In this document: piece by piece, positions 40,090-52,900 of the stretch
How positions within the stretch are numbered: position 1 is the stretch's first letter
How the letters are laid out: the number at the start of each line of letters is the position of its first letter
Source: Hanleya hanleyi
Taxonomy: Eukaryota; Mollusca; Polyplacophora; Lepidopleurida; Hanleyidae
Length of the DNA: 64,000 bases
Reading direction: 5' to 3'
Assembly (NCBI GenBank): GCA_036873755.1
Contig: JAVTVY010020512.1
Coordinates: forward strand, 17,920-81,919
The notes under the pieces: model-generated
Told to the model about the DNA's origin: nothing
What the model saw: only the letters and a program-made list of their open reading frames with translations
Database searches by the model: none
Program-made: the position numbers and the translations under genes

Positions 40090-42310
40090 GTCTGACAAAT
40101 GTCGAATCTGTCGCCTATGTCATACGATATATGGACATAGTTACAATGTACAATCATGGAGCCTACTATAGTACAATGAAACCAATCGATCGCAGTATGT
40201 ATGATATTAACACAAATACAGGCCTCGAGGTAGGTCACGCCGTGCTGTTTATTGACCTAGTTATGATTATATAGCAGTCACACAGTACACTGTATATCGC
40301 AATGCGCAAAAATTAGACGATATAATATCAGTTCGGGACAAAGGCCACTGACTAACTGCTATATAGGGAACTTCAGCACATTGAAGACACACGAATAGTA
40401 AGTAAACTCGTCTAATTCTCCTTGACTTTCGTACTGACCATTCCTCATCCACACAATATTTCACAATGAAATTCAGATCTACAAAGAACGGCTTGGATCC
40501 TGTCGCGGTGGCGGGCACCGCATATCTTGGAGCCGCTATTGCCTTCTTTATAAGCAGTAATATTCGAGGACTTCCTCAGCTGCCTATTTCACCAACGTGG
40601 TCCCTTTTATCCGAAGACTTAAGTGATACCCGGGACAGCATCACGTTCATAACCATGGCGGCATGGGGTCTGCACTACGTCCGGCGCTTCACAGAGGTTC
40701 TCTTTGTGCATATTTATAAAGGGAAAATGTCGTGGTTGGAAAGTATTGGAGTTCATATATACTATTGGGTATTCGGATTCATCGTAGGCTGGTCCATCAA
40801 CTACAAACTGGGATATAACAGTCCTCATCTGGGATTCTACTGTGTCGGAATTCTGATCTTTATCACAGGAGAAGTTGGCAACTGTGTTTGCCACGTGATG
40901 TTGAGAAATTTACGGAAACCCTCCAATCAAGTCAAACCGGTCGATGGAACTGGCGAGATGAGAGAGATTCCCAAATCTCGTCACGTGATTCCGCATGGAT
41001 TCCTTTTCGAATACGTCTCCTGTCCGCATTATTTCTTCGAGATCATTTCCTGGCTAGGGTTTGCCTTGATGACAGTAACTGTTCCAGCTTTACTTTTCCT
41101 GCTTGCTACATTCATAACACTGGTCATCTCTTCCCTGGTGAAGCAAAAATCCTATAAGGAGGAATTCAACGGGAAAGATGGTACCGAACTTTACCCACCA
41201 CAGAGGAAAGCACTGATTCCTTTTATTCTCTAGAATAACATCACATCATCGGATACGATACATGGAACAAAGGACAGAACAATTGGTAAAACGACGACAT
41301 AACCTTCCTGGAGGAGACTTCTACAAACAGTTTGTTCGGAGTTGGTTTTGATAAACATGATTTAGTGGCGCAGGTCAATAAAGTAGCTGGTTTATTCATG
41401 CATTTAATGTACACGGTGAATCCACACTATATCTGTTTCCTTCGAATCATGATATCCAACATAACAGCGCCATTCCAACGTAGCCTACATCGCACAAATT
41501 GGAATGCATAGGATGTTAAACAATCTCATCAAAAATAGTTTCAGATTAGCGAGAGTTGTGAGTGGATATTACCCTTTTCACATCTCGAGATTGTTCAAGA
41601 TCGGGTGGCATGAGGCAGTGCTCCCGGGAATTTCAGCGGAGAGTGCCCATGGCATGAATTCAAATTTCAAGGCGGCTCCACTAGAAACGGATCAAGCTAT
41701 TAACCAATCCACGACGCCACATTTCTCCACAGTTTTGTCTATAACATCCTGGGTGAATGTCGCGAAAGTTCCCAGTTCGGAAAACTGTTGCATAAATACA
41801 AATCAAATTTCATTCATTATTGATCACTATTCATGAACGTTATGGGTCGCCGAACGGCCTTGAATTAAGAAATAGTCAATATCGTGGAACCAGATTAGAT
41901 GTCAAATCAGATGCCCAATAGATGGACCATGTTATTATCCATCTCGGCTGAATATTTTTAACCGATTAGGTACTGTCGTTCGTCTCCGTCAGTATGTCTG
42001 TCCAAACCTCTGATTTTGCGGGGGAAGCACTGTCCATTTATCACTATAAACACATGAACTTGGTATAGGGTACAGATTCTATAACTTTATTAGTAGGCCT
42101 GCATTGCATTTGGGAAAAGTAGACTGATATGGAAAAGATGTTTGATTGCCGACACGGAAATGTTTGTCGACGATGTCTGTATCTGAACTCCTGAATCAAG
42201 CCAGCATGAAATGAAAATATATAAACGCTAGCTAGATTTTGCAAGGGTATATCAGACCCTACACGTCCTTAGATCATTTTGTGGTTACCCCAGTTCGACG
42301 TTTGTGCAGG
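40090..42310 (+). repeat. Segmental duplication, copy 2 (with TECR-like gene 2)
   Basis: It is colinear with 33840-35520. It differs by about 525 extra bases at about 41672-42197, between AATTCAAATTTCAAG and CCAGCATGAAATG, which are adjacent in copy 1. This could be an insertion here or a deletion in copy 1. Confidence 0.8.
40466..41233 (+). CDS. TECR/steroid 5-alpha-reductase-family membrane enzyme, intronless copy 2
   Basis: 255 residues, identical to copy 1 at 239 positions. Differences are scattered and mostly mild (for example F84Y, D96V, M130I), with several clustered at residues 224-237. All hydrophobic spans and the HGFLFEYVSCPHYF motif are kept. The start (TTTCACAATGAAATTC) and stop (ATTCTCTAG) match copy 1. 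Both copies are intact and the coding part is far better conserved than the flanks. This suggests both are under selection. Confidence 0.85.
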   Translation: MKFRSTKNGLDPVAVAGTAYLGAAIAFFISSNIRGLPQLPISPTWSLLSEDLSDTRDSITFITMAAWGLHYVRRFTEVLFVHIYKGKMSWLESIGVHIYYWVFGFIVGWSINYKLGYNSPHLGFYCVGILIFITGEVGNCVCHVMLRNLRKPSNQVKPVDGTGEMREIPKSRHVIPHGFLFEYVSCPHYFFEIISWLGFALMTVTVPALLFLLATFITLVISSLVKQKSYKEEFNGKDGTELYPPQRKALIPFIL

Positions 42311-43679
42311 ACATTTAAACGCAACATGATGTATGCACACTCATCATTTACTGGATTGGACACTTCAGAAGCATTACTGCAAGCATAAAATGTCTTTCGG
42401 ATGCAAGAAGAATGTGACAGACACATGATAATATTTTAAAGACATGTTAAAAAAGTGTCCCCAGTTTTTCATATAAGTAAATAAAGAAATTCAATCAAAA
42501 ATTGCTCACTTTTAAGTTCCATATTGCACAAACTAGGTGTTCTATATCCTGTTTTGAGCAGGCATGGTAAATTTCATGTGTCCAGGATGAATAGTTTTTG
42601 GAAAATCCTTTTATCTGGTAACGTAATGGAAAAACTGAATACTTGAAATCGAACAGTCCATTTTCAAACCCATGATGAGTGAATTAGTTCCATCATATTC
42701 AGATATAAAATTACATTATTTAGAATTGTAATTTCAAATTACCTCTTCCACTAGATATACAGTCTAATGTTGAAAGTAAAAAGAATGAGAATTTAATTAC
42801 GAGAGATCCTGAAGGATCTTGGCGCCCACCATTGCCCGATAATTGTAAGCTAATGACAAGAGGATCTTTTTGTCCATTGTTACTAAGAACAAACGAATGA
42901 TTTGTAATTTTATTTGCAGAATTTCGAATTTGAGCGAAAAAGACCGAAAAAGGGACACTGGAAAACACCAAGATATTATCTTTCTAAGTTTCAGGAGTTT
43001 AAAGATTTCTAGAAACTGTACTTGATGTCGGTTGTTATAGTACAAGTGAAATGAGCAAAGTTAGTCTGAAAGTGAATGTCCAGAGATTCCTTCATCTTCG
43101 TTTTGTAGTATTTTTTTTTCCGCACGTGTCATCATTGGGTACTGGAAGCGAAGACAAATCTCTTGGGACACTTTCGCATGAGCTATGAAACTTTATAATG
43201 AGGAATGAATGCTATTTCTGTTCTGTTCTGTCTGGGCTAGTTTGACTTATCTCTTTTAAGATACTATGCTCGAAAATAGTAAGATGGTACAAAACTTAAT
43301 ACTGAAGAGATCCGGCCTGTGCAGTAATGTTGAAACTTTGAAAGTGTCTGAATCCTGATTATCTCTCTTCGATCGAAACACGCAGTAGTCTACAGTTGTC
43401 GAGTTGTGACGTTGTGTCACAAGAGTGACGTCCCTTCGTGTAGCCGACCCGTAGACGAAACAGTGCTGCAGTTCACTTGCAATGGCATGGACTAAAGTAA
43501 ACTGATTTAAAATTTGAATACATTTTAATTCGGAATCATTTGAACTCCTTGGTACAGAAGGTCAAGGTATGGATATTCTCTAAAGTCAATATATAGAATA
43601 TGCCCCACCGTTTGATCCGCCTACTCTTGTGATGCAACGTCGCAACTCGGGAATACTGTATTAATTTGAAGCATAACTT
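42311..43679. other. Intergenic, nothing firm
   Basis: A short palindromic motif GATCCTGAAGGATC with GGCGCCCACCA (about 42806-42832) is the only feature noted. No coding signal was recognised. Confidence 0.35.
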
Positions 43680-45762
43680 GGATTTTCGAATCGAACCAGA
43701 TAAAGGTATCTTGCACAACTAGGCCCCATGTGGGACCGTTGTACCAAATTTGAGAAAGATCAACGCAATACTTCTGGAGAAATCACGATAAAGTTTCATG
43801 GGAAAATCCAAGATGACTTCCCGGTGGCCATATTGGATTTTCGAATCTGACCAGAAAAGGTATATTGCACAACTAGACACCAAGGGAAACCAGTGTATCA
43901 AATTTGAGAAAGATCCATGTAGTAGTTCCAAAGAAATCTCGAGCAATAACAAAGTTTCATGGGGAAAACCAAGATGGCCGCCTGGTGGCCATATTGGATT
44001 TCAGAATCGGACCAGGAAAGGTATCTTGCACAAGTAGACCACAAGGGGAACCTGTGTACCAAATTTGACAAAGATCCATGCAGTAGTTCCTGAGAATTCA
44101 CGATCACAAAATTTCACAGGGAAATTCAAAAATTGAAAATGGCCGCCTGGTGGCCATACTGGATTTTCAAATCAGGCCAAAAAAGGTATCTTGCACAACT
44201 GGACCACAAGGGGAACCTGTGTACCACATTGAGAAAGATCCATGCAGTACTTCCTGAGAAATCACGATAACAAAGTTTCCTGGGGAAATCTAAGATGGCC
44301 GCCTGGTGGCCATATTGGATTTTCGAATCGGACCGGAAAAGGTTTCTTGCACAACTAGACACCAATACGGGACCTGTGTACCAAATTTGAGAATGATCCA
44401 TGCTGTAGTTCCTGAGAAATCTCGATAACAAGGTTTCATGGGGAAATTCAAGATGGCCGCCTTCTGGCCATATTGGATTTTCGAATCGGACCAGAAAGGG
44501 TATCTAGCACAACTAGACCCCAAGGGGAACCTGTGTACCAAATTTGAGAAAGATCCATGCAGTAGTTCCTGAGAAATCGCAATAAAGTTTCATGAGGAAA
44601 TCCAACATGGCCGCCTTGTGGCCATATTGGATTTTCGAATCGGACCAGAAAAGGTATCTTGCACAACTAGACCCCAAGGGGAACCTGTGTACCAAATTTG
44701 AGAACGATCCATGCATTAGTTCCTGAGAAATCGCAATAACAAAGTTTCATGAGGAAATCCAAGATGGCCACCTGGTGGCCATATTGGATCTTTGAATCGG
44801 ACCAGGGAAAGTGTCTTGCACAAGTAGACCACAAGGGGAACCTGTGTACCAAATTTGACAAAGATCCATGAAGTAGTTCCTGAGAATTCATGATAACAAA
44901 ATTTCATGGGGAAATTCAAAATGGCCGCCTGGTGGCCATATTGGATTTTCAAATCAGGACCAAAATGTTATCCTGCACAACTGGACCACAAGGGGAACCT
45001 GTGTACCAAATTTGAGAAAGATCCATGCAGTACTTCCTGAGAAATCACGATAAAGTTTCATGGGGAAATCTAAGATGGCCGCCTGGTGGCCATATTGGAT
45101 TTTCAAATCAGACTGAAAAAGGTATCTTGCACAACTAGACCCCAAGGGGAACCTGTGTACCAAATTTGAGAAAGATCCATGATGTACTTCCTGAGAAATC
45201 ACGATAACAAAGTTTCATGGGGAAATCCAAGATGGCTGCCTGGTGGCCATATTGGATTTTCGAATCGGACCAGAAAAGGCATCTTGCACAACTAGACCCC
45301 AAAGGGAACCTGTGTACCAAATTTGAGAAAGATCCATGCAGTAGTTCCTGAGAAATCGCGATAACAAGGTTTCATGGGGAAATCCAAGATGGCCGCCTTG
45401 TGGCCATATTGGATTTTCGAATCGGACCAGAAAAGGTATCTTGCACAACTAGACCCCAAGGGGAACCTGTGTACGAAATTTGAGAAAGATCCGTGCAGTA
45501 GTTCCTGAGAAATCGCGATAACAAGGTTTCATGGGGAAATCCAAGATGGCCGCCTTGTGGCCATATTGGATTTTCGAATCGGACCAGAAAAGGTATCTTG
45601 CACAACTAGACCCCAAGGGGAACCTGTGTACCAAATTTGAGAAAGATCCATGCAGTAGTTCCTGAGAAATCGCGATAACAAGAATTGTTTACGGACTGAT
45701 GGACGGGCGACGGACCACGGACAAAAAGCGATTTGAACAGCCCACCATCATGGTGGGCTAAA
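43680..45762 (+). mobile_element. Pearl-like element subfamily C, about 13 core units
   Basis: Units of about 157 bp carry AAGATGGCCGCCTGGTGGCC, CATATTGGATTTTCGAATC and AGATCCATGCAGTAGTTCC. The array ends in ACGGACTGATGGACGGGCG (45694), then a hairpin GCCCACCATCATGGTGGGC followed by TAAAAAG. The last units are nearly identical to each other, consistent with recent local amplification. Fourteen or so overlapping minus-strand open frames are by-products. Confidence 0.85.
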
Positions 45763-45834
45763 AAGGCAGAGCCATTTAAAACTCACATGCTGCATAGACT
45801 ACTTAAACTGAATCATGTGTTAGGATTGGTGAAG

Positions 45835-46100
45835 AAATAGTTATGTGAAGGCAGTAGTTGAACATGCCATAAATGTACCATGATGTAAGCTTTTTGAATA
45901 TACAGGTTATGGGTTGGGCCAAGGCTTAGTTCGGGAGCTAAAGGGTGGGGACCAGTTCTCTTGGGGGTGGGGACTACACCCCAGAGGTAATGGATGTCTC
46001 CAGTGTTAAAATGTAAAATGATGTAAGCTTTCAAAATGTATAGGTTATCGGGTGGGGTGAAGCTTAGTTCAGAAGCTAGAGCATGAGACACCGTTCTCTG
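45835..46100 (+). repeat. Two diverged direct copies of about 150 bp
   Basis: TGATGTAAGCTTT...ATACAGGTTAT...GGCTTAGTTCGGGAGCTA occurs at about 45880-45940 and again, with substitutions, at about 46018-46080. Confidence 0.65.
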
Positions 46101-46559
46101 TGGGCATGAACTACCATATATATTATGTTTAGTAAGCCTAGGACATTTTAGCCCACCGAGAAGGGGAACAAACTTTCACCAGCCCAGAGGGAATCTTTAA
46201 ACAGAAAACCTTAAACCAGAAAAACAGACAGACATCAGACAGAGGTTGCATTACATTTAAGCTCCCATAGCAGATACATGTAAGCCAAAACTCTCAGGGT
46301 CCCGGGGGGGGGGGGCTACATGGCATTCACTATCAAATAAATTTTTTAAGCCTCAGGTGTTCTTCCTTGGCATTAATCGAAGGTTGTCAGGTATTACATT
46401 CAGAAATCTATCAAATTTCTGCAGGTCTCATACTAAGGCGTCAAATTTTGTTTAAACAAGATGTGATGATAATTTTTACAAAACTATGTCATACTGATAC
46501 AATATTTTTTTCTCAGAATTCCTCATATATGTCTTGAATTACTCTCCAGTGATTTCCGT

Positions 46560-46900
46560 GAGTATTAGTACGAACTTGAGGGCTTCAGTTATCTAGCCCA
46601 GTCATGACATCACTCATTAATCTTTGGAATGTGATGAGTGTATGTTTTGTACCAAAAGGCATTACTTTGCATCAAAACATGCAGTCGGAGAACACGTTTG
46701 CCATTTTCGATTCTGCTAACATAATCTTAAGATTCCTAAAATTCCAAATATGTCTAACATATTCTTCCCAGGTATCTGAGTGATGAATTACTGAATCGAT
46801 GTTCATGGAACTTAATGTAATGAACCATGTCATGACATCATTTAGCAATCTCTCAAGTATGAGAGGTGCATTTCTCATACCAGAAAGCCAGCATACTTTG
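46560..46900 (-). pseudogene. Gypsy-type reverse transcriptase fragments, two in tandem
   Basis: The minus strand reads SGMRNAPLILERLLNDVM and HHSDTWEEYVRH (46672-46878), then CKVMPFG and TFQRLMSDVMTGLDN (about 46590-46680). Both resemble the same RT block (PFGxxNAPxTFQRLM) of LTR retrotransposons. The YLDD-type catalytic box is destroyed and stops interrupt the frames. Confidence 0.6.
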
Positions 46901-48980
46901 CATTTGCCTCGAATCCGATCTCAAAAGTATGACTACCTCTTGTGACCATATCAGTGGAACTGACTCAATCAAAGGACTAACTTGGTATTCAGATTCCATT
47001 GATACAACCATTGATTTTCAAAATCTAGCAAATTTTTTCTTCACAGTATTGACTTTCATTGTACTCAATTAGCAAGCCCTTATGAACCTGTTCAATGTGC
47101 AGATTTGCAGGCATAATAATATGACAGGATATTGCTTTCACTCTGAGAATGTATCTGAACAAATAAAGTATATAATATGTGTTTGAACAACCAATCTCTC
47201 CAGGATTACAACATGAATATAATGGCGTGACATTGATATGATGAAGCTTATCTCAATTTGATAGCATCGTCATGAGTTGTACATCGTTTTGTCATGATCA
47301 GGTATGGAAATATATATACAATGTCTGAATTAAATTGCTGAAGTTGTAGATTTTTATACAAGCATCACATCAACATTCAATAGCTAGCTGTCGTCTATGA
47401 ATAGTTTTGCATCTATAACCGAAAGACCGTATTCACGAAACAATATCAGAACCAAACTCTAAGGCAGCATAAAATAAAACTATATGTAAACACAAGCTGG
47501 TTTCCCAAAAAGAGATGAACAGTCAAAGCTCAATGATGCCGACAAGACATCTGTTTGGTAGTTGTAATATAAAATCCATATCACTGACCGCTATTCTTTT
47601 TTTTTTCCAAATCATGTTCCAAGTCGTTTTCTTGAGTATTGTACCTCAATCACTTTGCATATTCAAACACCACTAGTGTAAAAAGTGCAGATGTGTGCAT
47701 GCGCATTGCAGAAAATATATGTGTGATTAATTAGCTTGGAAACTCAGAACATCCACTTTTCTATACAAATGTTATTATTTTTTATGTCATACAAGTACAT
47801 GTAAAACAGAAATATAACAAAAGCGAGACATTTATAATGGTTAATCAAGTTCGGCAATCTGTATCAGTCATATCCAATATGAATTATCAGTTGTATGTAT
47901 CTTCCATGTGTGCTACATGTAGAAAATTCACTGTTTAGACCCCATCTTAGCTGTATCTTATCCATCTGTTAACAATTTTGAGTTTCCCCAAATTAACTCA
48001 ATGTACCATTGTTCTCTGACTTTGTTGTCTAATGCACACACCTTGTCCTTAAAAGCATGCATGATATATGGCTGGTTCTTCTATGTTACCAGTATTTCTA
48101 ACTGAAGAATGTCCTCTTCTCACATTACACATGCTAGGTAAAATTGACATGCCATATCTTCAAGATTCTGCACTGTGAAACACATGTGATAAGAAGCAGC
48201 TTCAGACATATATAAGGAGCACCAAAACAGAGCACAAAAGTGTGATCGAGCACATGTCCATGATTTCCCTTTCAATTCACAATAATACAAGCCTGAATGA
48301 CAATCAGATTTAACTTCTGTTGAATTTTAATCCTCAAAGGTCAAGCCAACTCTCAAATGTTCCATTCTACAGCTATCTACTGGTTACTGCAGATAACTAA
48401 TCACTGGAGCTGGCACACAAGATGGGGCGGTCTTGAAGAAGGTCGCTTGCATCAATTACCTCTTACCGTACCCAAGAATGTATGTTCTTGTATCTGTGAA
48501 TCTGTCAATTATTTGCTGTTCATGGCAAATGGTTTTAATGTAAATACATATATATGCTTTTCATATGACAGAACAAACTGATCTTCTGTTCACGCACAAT
48601 AGCAATTCGTTAAGTATTCATGTGAATTTAGAAAGAAGTTCCACTGTGAAGACGTCACTTTGCTTGCAAATGATGATGTTGAGAACAATAATGACTGGTG
48701 TAAAGCCTGGTGGGTGGGTAATAGGGTCACCTTCACGTCAGACTCCATCAATCTAAGGTTTTGAGTGTATACCACTATAGTCTGATGAGATGCCCACCAT
48801 TGGCTTATCCTGTCTAGCTTTACCACTGATATACCATCAATAAATGCTCTGATTCTTACTAATTCTGATCAGTAGACCACACAATTAACGCAAGTTCTAT
48901 GGCGAATATGACTATGCATGAAAACAGGAACACATCATTGTATATGTACCACAATTGAGCACACTGCTCATCCCAAATGT
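46901..48980. other. Intergenic, mostly unassigned
   Basis: A partial copy of the dispersed short repeat lies at about 47395-47510 (GACCGTATTCACG, AACAATATCAGAACCAAA). No gene was recognised. Confidence 0.4.
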
Positions 48981-48984
48981 TCAC

Positions 48985-49130
48985 ATCTTGAACTAGTCCA
49001 CTCCAATCAGATGGTGCCTATAATGCACAGTCACAGTGTGGACATTCTAGCCAACTCCTTCAACTCCGTATGTGCATTGTTCGCTTGCTTATCGGTCCAT
49101 ATCACCTTGATCTTATCAATGGTGAAAGTT
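48985..49130 (-). pseudogene. Gypsy-type pol fragment (region between RT and RNase H)
   Basis: The minus strand reads KVIWTDKQANNAHTELKEL, like the W-T-x-x-x-x-A-F-x-x-L-K segment of Gypsy pol. Its order relative to 46560-46900 is reversed from that of an intact element, so the fragments derive from different copies or a rearrangement. Confidence 0.45.
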
Positions 49131-49339
49131 CAATACTGTTTATCACCAACATTGAATATGGCACTTGTATCACTGAAAGAAGACAGAATATCATCAGTCA
49201 GTATTGCATGTAACATCTCTCTATTATTAAACTCCCACAGAACTGTTAAATTATAATCTTGATACAAGAAGTAGTTTGAACACTGCTCAGAATACCAACT
49301 GCATTATTGAACCTTTTAACATGACCTGAAGGGTAAGAC

Positions 49340-49610
49340 TATTTGGGAGTGAGGGTGGGACTATAAGGATGGAGAGTGTGGCTATTGTGGGTGAGAGTGG
49401 GACTATTGGGAGAGAGGGTGGGATTATAGGGAGTGAGGGTGGGATTCTAGGGAGTGAGGGTGGCACTATTGGGAGAGAGGGTGGGACTATGAGGATTGAG
49501 GGTGTGGCTATCGGGGGTCAGAGTGGGACTATTGGGAGCGAGGGTAGGATTATAGGGAGCGACAGTGGGATTCTAGGGAATAAGGGTGGGACTATTGAGA
49601 GGTAGGGTGG
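49340..49610 (+). repeat. 21-bp G-rich minisatellite
   Basis: About 13 units of the type TATTGGGAGTGAGGGTGGGAC. The 7-residue open-frame repeat it produces is a by-product. Confidence 0.9.
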
Positions 49611-49803
49611 GTCTATGTGGGAGTGAGATTCTTTGCATGGCAAAGCTAAAGGCCTTAAATGATCAGAAAGCTCAAAGTTTGCCACAAAATAACTAATCCA
49701 TACAAGCATACATCCTCATAATACACCAATTCCCTATCCACTGGAGATCTTGATATACAGACAAACCTGCAAACAATGAATGAATTTCCTAAATGATACT
49801 CAC

Positions 49804-49907
49804 ATTTGAACTTCCTATATCCTTTCCTTCGGATGTAATTGAATCGGACTTTAGGTGTGGCTAAGGTTTTCTCGATGACCGTAGCTTCAATCCGGACCAG
49901 ATTACGA
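49804..49907 (-). CDS. MRPL21: MRPL21 exon 4
   Basis: The acceptor ATTTTCAG|T completes GAT. It encodes RNLVRIEATVIEKTLATP and RRKGYRKFK, then the donor AAAT|GTGAGT one base into a codon. Confidence 0.9.
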
Positions 49908-52900
49908 CTGAAAATTAAATGGAATAGGAATGTTCTCAACTGAGAAAAATATGCTTGCATTTATTCAATCATGCTAAATAATTAAATTTATAATGTTATG
50001 AAGTTTATCAACAAACTACACTACTATTAGTCTGCCCATTTTAATTAGATGTCTACTTTGGGGCTCTTAAAATATTAGTGGTTGGCTTCACACATATTCT
50101 CTATGTATAATGTATAACCCAATAACAAACAAAAATCTACAGAATGACTACAATTACTCTGTGATATTCATAATATATGATGTTTCAAAGAATGTTCGAA
50201 TTATCTCCATATAAAACTCCAAGAAAGGTGTTATCAGAGCTCAATTGCATAGGATGATGTAATGATGTATTGCCATTCTCGCGGACAAAGGTAAATGAGG
50301 GGGTATGAAGCAATAAAAGGTGGTCAGTGGGTGCACAATCTAATTGCTGAATGTTAAACTGCACACACCTTTATGACCATATACAGACTCTGCCCATGAG
50401 AATAGCAATACATTATGACATCACCCTGTGCCATCGAGTTCCGATATATGAAACAACTATATATTGGTGTTTTATTTGGAGAAAGTTGATCTATTTCAAG
50501 CCCGTATAAAACTAGAACAATATTAGACAAATGAAGAGCTACAGTTGGCCACAGTTACATGTCTGACTAATAAAGGCTACTGAGAGGCAGAATGAAGTCC
50601 AGTTGAACCTAAAGCATCATTACTTACTCAAGTATGGGTGTGCCCATCAGGGTGAAATCTTTACTGCCAACCATTAACACCTGCCAACAAAAGAGTTCAA
50701 CAGCATTTTCTGTAAGTTTTTTCTCTTCACTCTTTCTCTCTTCTTCTTAGTTTTGTATACATGAGAAATTGCCTCGAGAAAATATTTGTTTGGGGTGGGG
50801 AGGAAGTGATTGAGACATAACTAAACATGGGTTCAATTGAACAAATGGACAGGTGAAAAGTGGATGAAAGTCGGTGCAACTCTTGGTAATTCTGACAAAA
50901 ATGATATTACGTGATATGAAGCATGCCTCTTAAGTTCAGAACTCTGGTGTTTATTTCAAAAGTATTAACATGTATATATAAATCTTCAACATGAAAAGAG
51001 AAAGTGTCTGTTGTGATGACAAAACTAAGACATGTGGCTGTCGCCATCGGGACCCCTCGGGCCGGGCCCAGAGCAATTGTGGAAATAATGTTTCTGACCC
51101 CAACAACTCACATATTTGGGGTGGGCATAATTTTACCTGTATGATATAGATCATAGACAGACAAAACAATATAGCAATAGAGCAGTGATAACCTATAGTA
51201 GATGTAGTCGAACGATTACTGTCTATTCACAGCAATCCACACAGGTTTGTGTGAACTCCTGAAAAACACATCCCATGGCACCGACTTTCAATAGGCTTCT
51301 GGTACTGGCTGTATTAAACAACTGTATGAAGTTTCATTGTTGTGAGTGAAGGACTTTTTGAGATAATGTGTTTACAAGGATATGGACCAACAGGCATGTA
51401 TAAAGGGGCAGAACTCCGAAAAACACATCCGATTACATCGACTTTCAATAGGCTTCTGGTACTGGCTGTATTAAACAACTGTATGAAGTTTCATTGTTGT
51501 GAGTGAAGGACTTTTTGAGACAATGCGTTTACAAGGATAAAAGCAGGCAGACATGTATAAAGGGGCATAACTCCTGAAAAACACATCCAATGGCACCGAC
51601 TTTCAATAGGCTTCTGGTACTGGTTGTATTAAACAACTGTATGAAGTTTCATTGTTGTGAGTGAAGGACTTTTTGAGATAATGTGTTTACAAGGATATGG
51701 ACCAACAGACATGTATAAAGGGGCATAACTCCTGAAAAACACATCCGATTACACCGACTTTGAATAGGCTTCTGGTACTAGCTGCATTAATCAACTGTAT
51801 GAAGTTTCATTGTTGTGAGTGAAGGACTTTTTGAGATAATGTGTTTACAAGGATAAAAACAGCCAGACATGTATAAAGGGGCATAACTCCTGAAAAACAC
51901 ATCCAATGGCACCGACTTTCAATAAGCTTCTGGTACTGGCTGTATTAAACAACTGTATGAAGTTTCATTGTTGTAAGTGAAGGACTTTTTGAGATAATGT
52001 GTTTACAATGATATCATGGACAGACAGACGGACGGACAGACGACGGAGGCAACGACAATACCGCTCGGGCAGAATCTGCCCGAGGGGTAAAAACTTTAAC
52101 ATGAAAACTGAAAACATATACAAGCCAGCAGCCAGTCAGCCAACCAGATATCAGCAATCTATAGAACAGATTCCATCTGTCCAACAAATACTGTGGTGCG
52201 TGATCAAACCAAACAGTTATAAGTTATTGAGTTATAAGTAGTTAATGGAACGTTTCAGCTCGGTAAACACTGGCTGCAGACACGCAACACAGTCAAAACA
52301 CGCTTGAAACAGCCGAGCTCTCCACCTTCGCCATTACAACTCATGTTACATCAATGCCACAACAAAGTGATACGTCACAGGATAATATCACGTGCTACGT
52401 ACAAGCTATGTTGATCATTGATATTGATTTAGCTTTAATTGGGAGCATAATGTTCACTCTCCTGGGTGAAAAAGAAGCGATATCTTGAGACAAGGTAACA
52501 ATTATCAAATTTGAAAAAATGTTCAGAAGTATGTCCAGAAACTAGCTGGATGGACAAATGCATGAACCATGGATGTATGCATGGACATACCCCAATACAA
52601 TCAGACGTAAAACTGACTTGGTGTAAAACAGATTTAATATCAGTAACCACCAGCACCCAATCATCTTACCTTTTCTAGACGAATCCTGTCCCCTACATCT
52701 GGAGAAAAATATAACTGCATCACTAAGATATCTTCTGTTGTCACTCTAAACTGTGAGCCAGACATATGAACTACAGCAAATAGACGCCCCACATCAGGTC
52801 CTTGCATAGATTCATTCACCTTCTCAATGACACCTGTGAAAATCACAAGGCATGGTAGGAACATTGAGAATGGTGTAGAGCAGTATTTGTCAACAGTGCA

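Noticed and set aside
43719..45634. About fourteen overlapping minus-strand open frames of 60-100 codons
   Set aside because: They are translations of pearl-like subfamily C core units, in several frames at once.
49369..49605. Gly-rich repeat protein
   Set aside because: Product of a 21-bp minisatellite with no other coding evidence.
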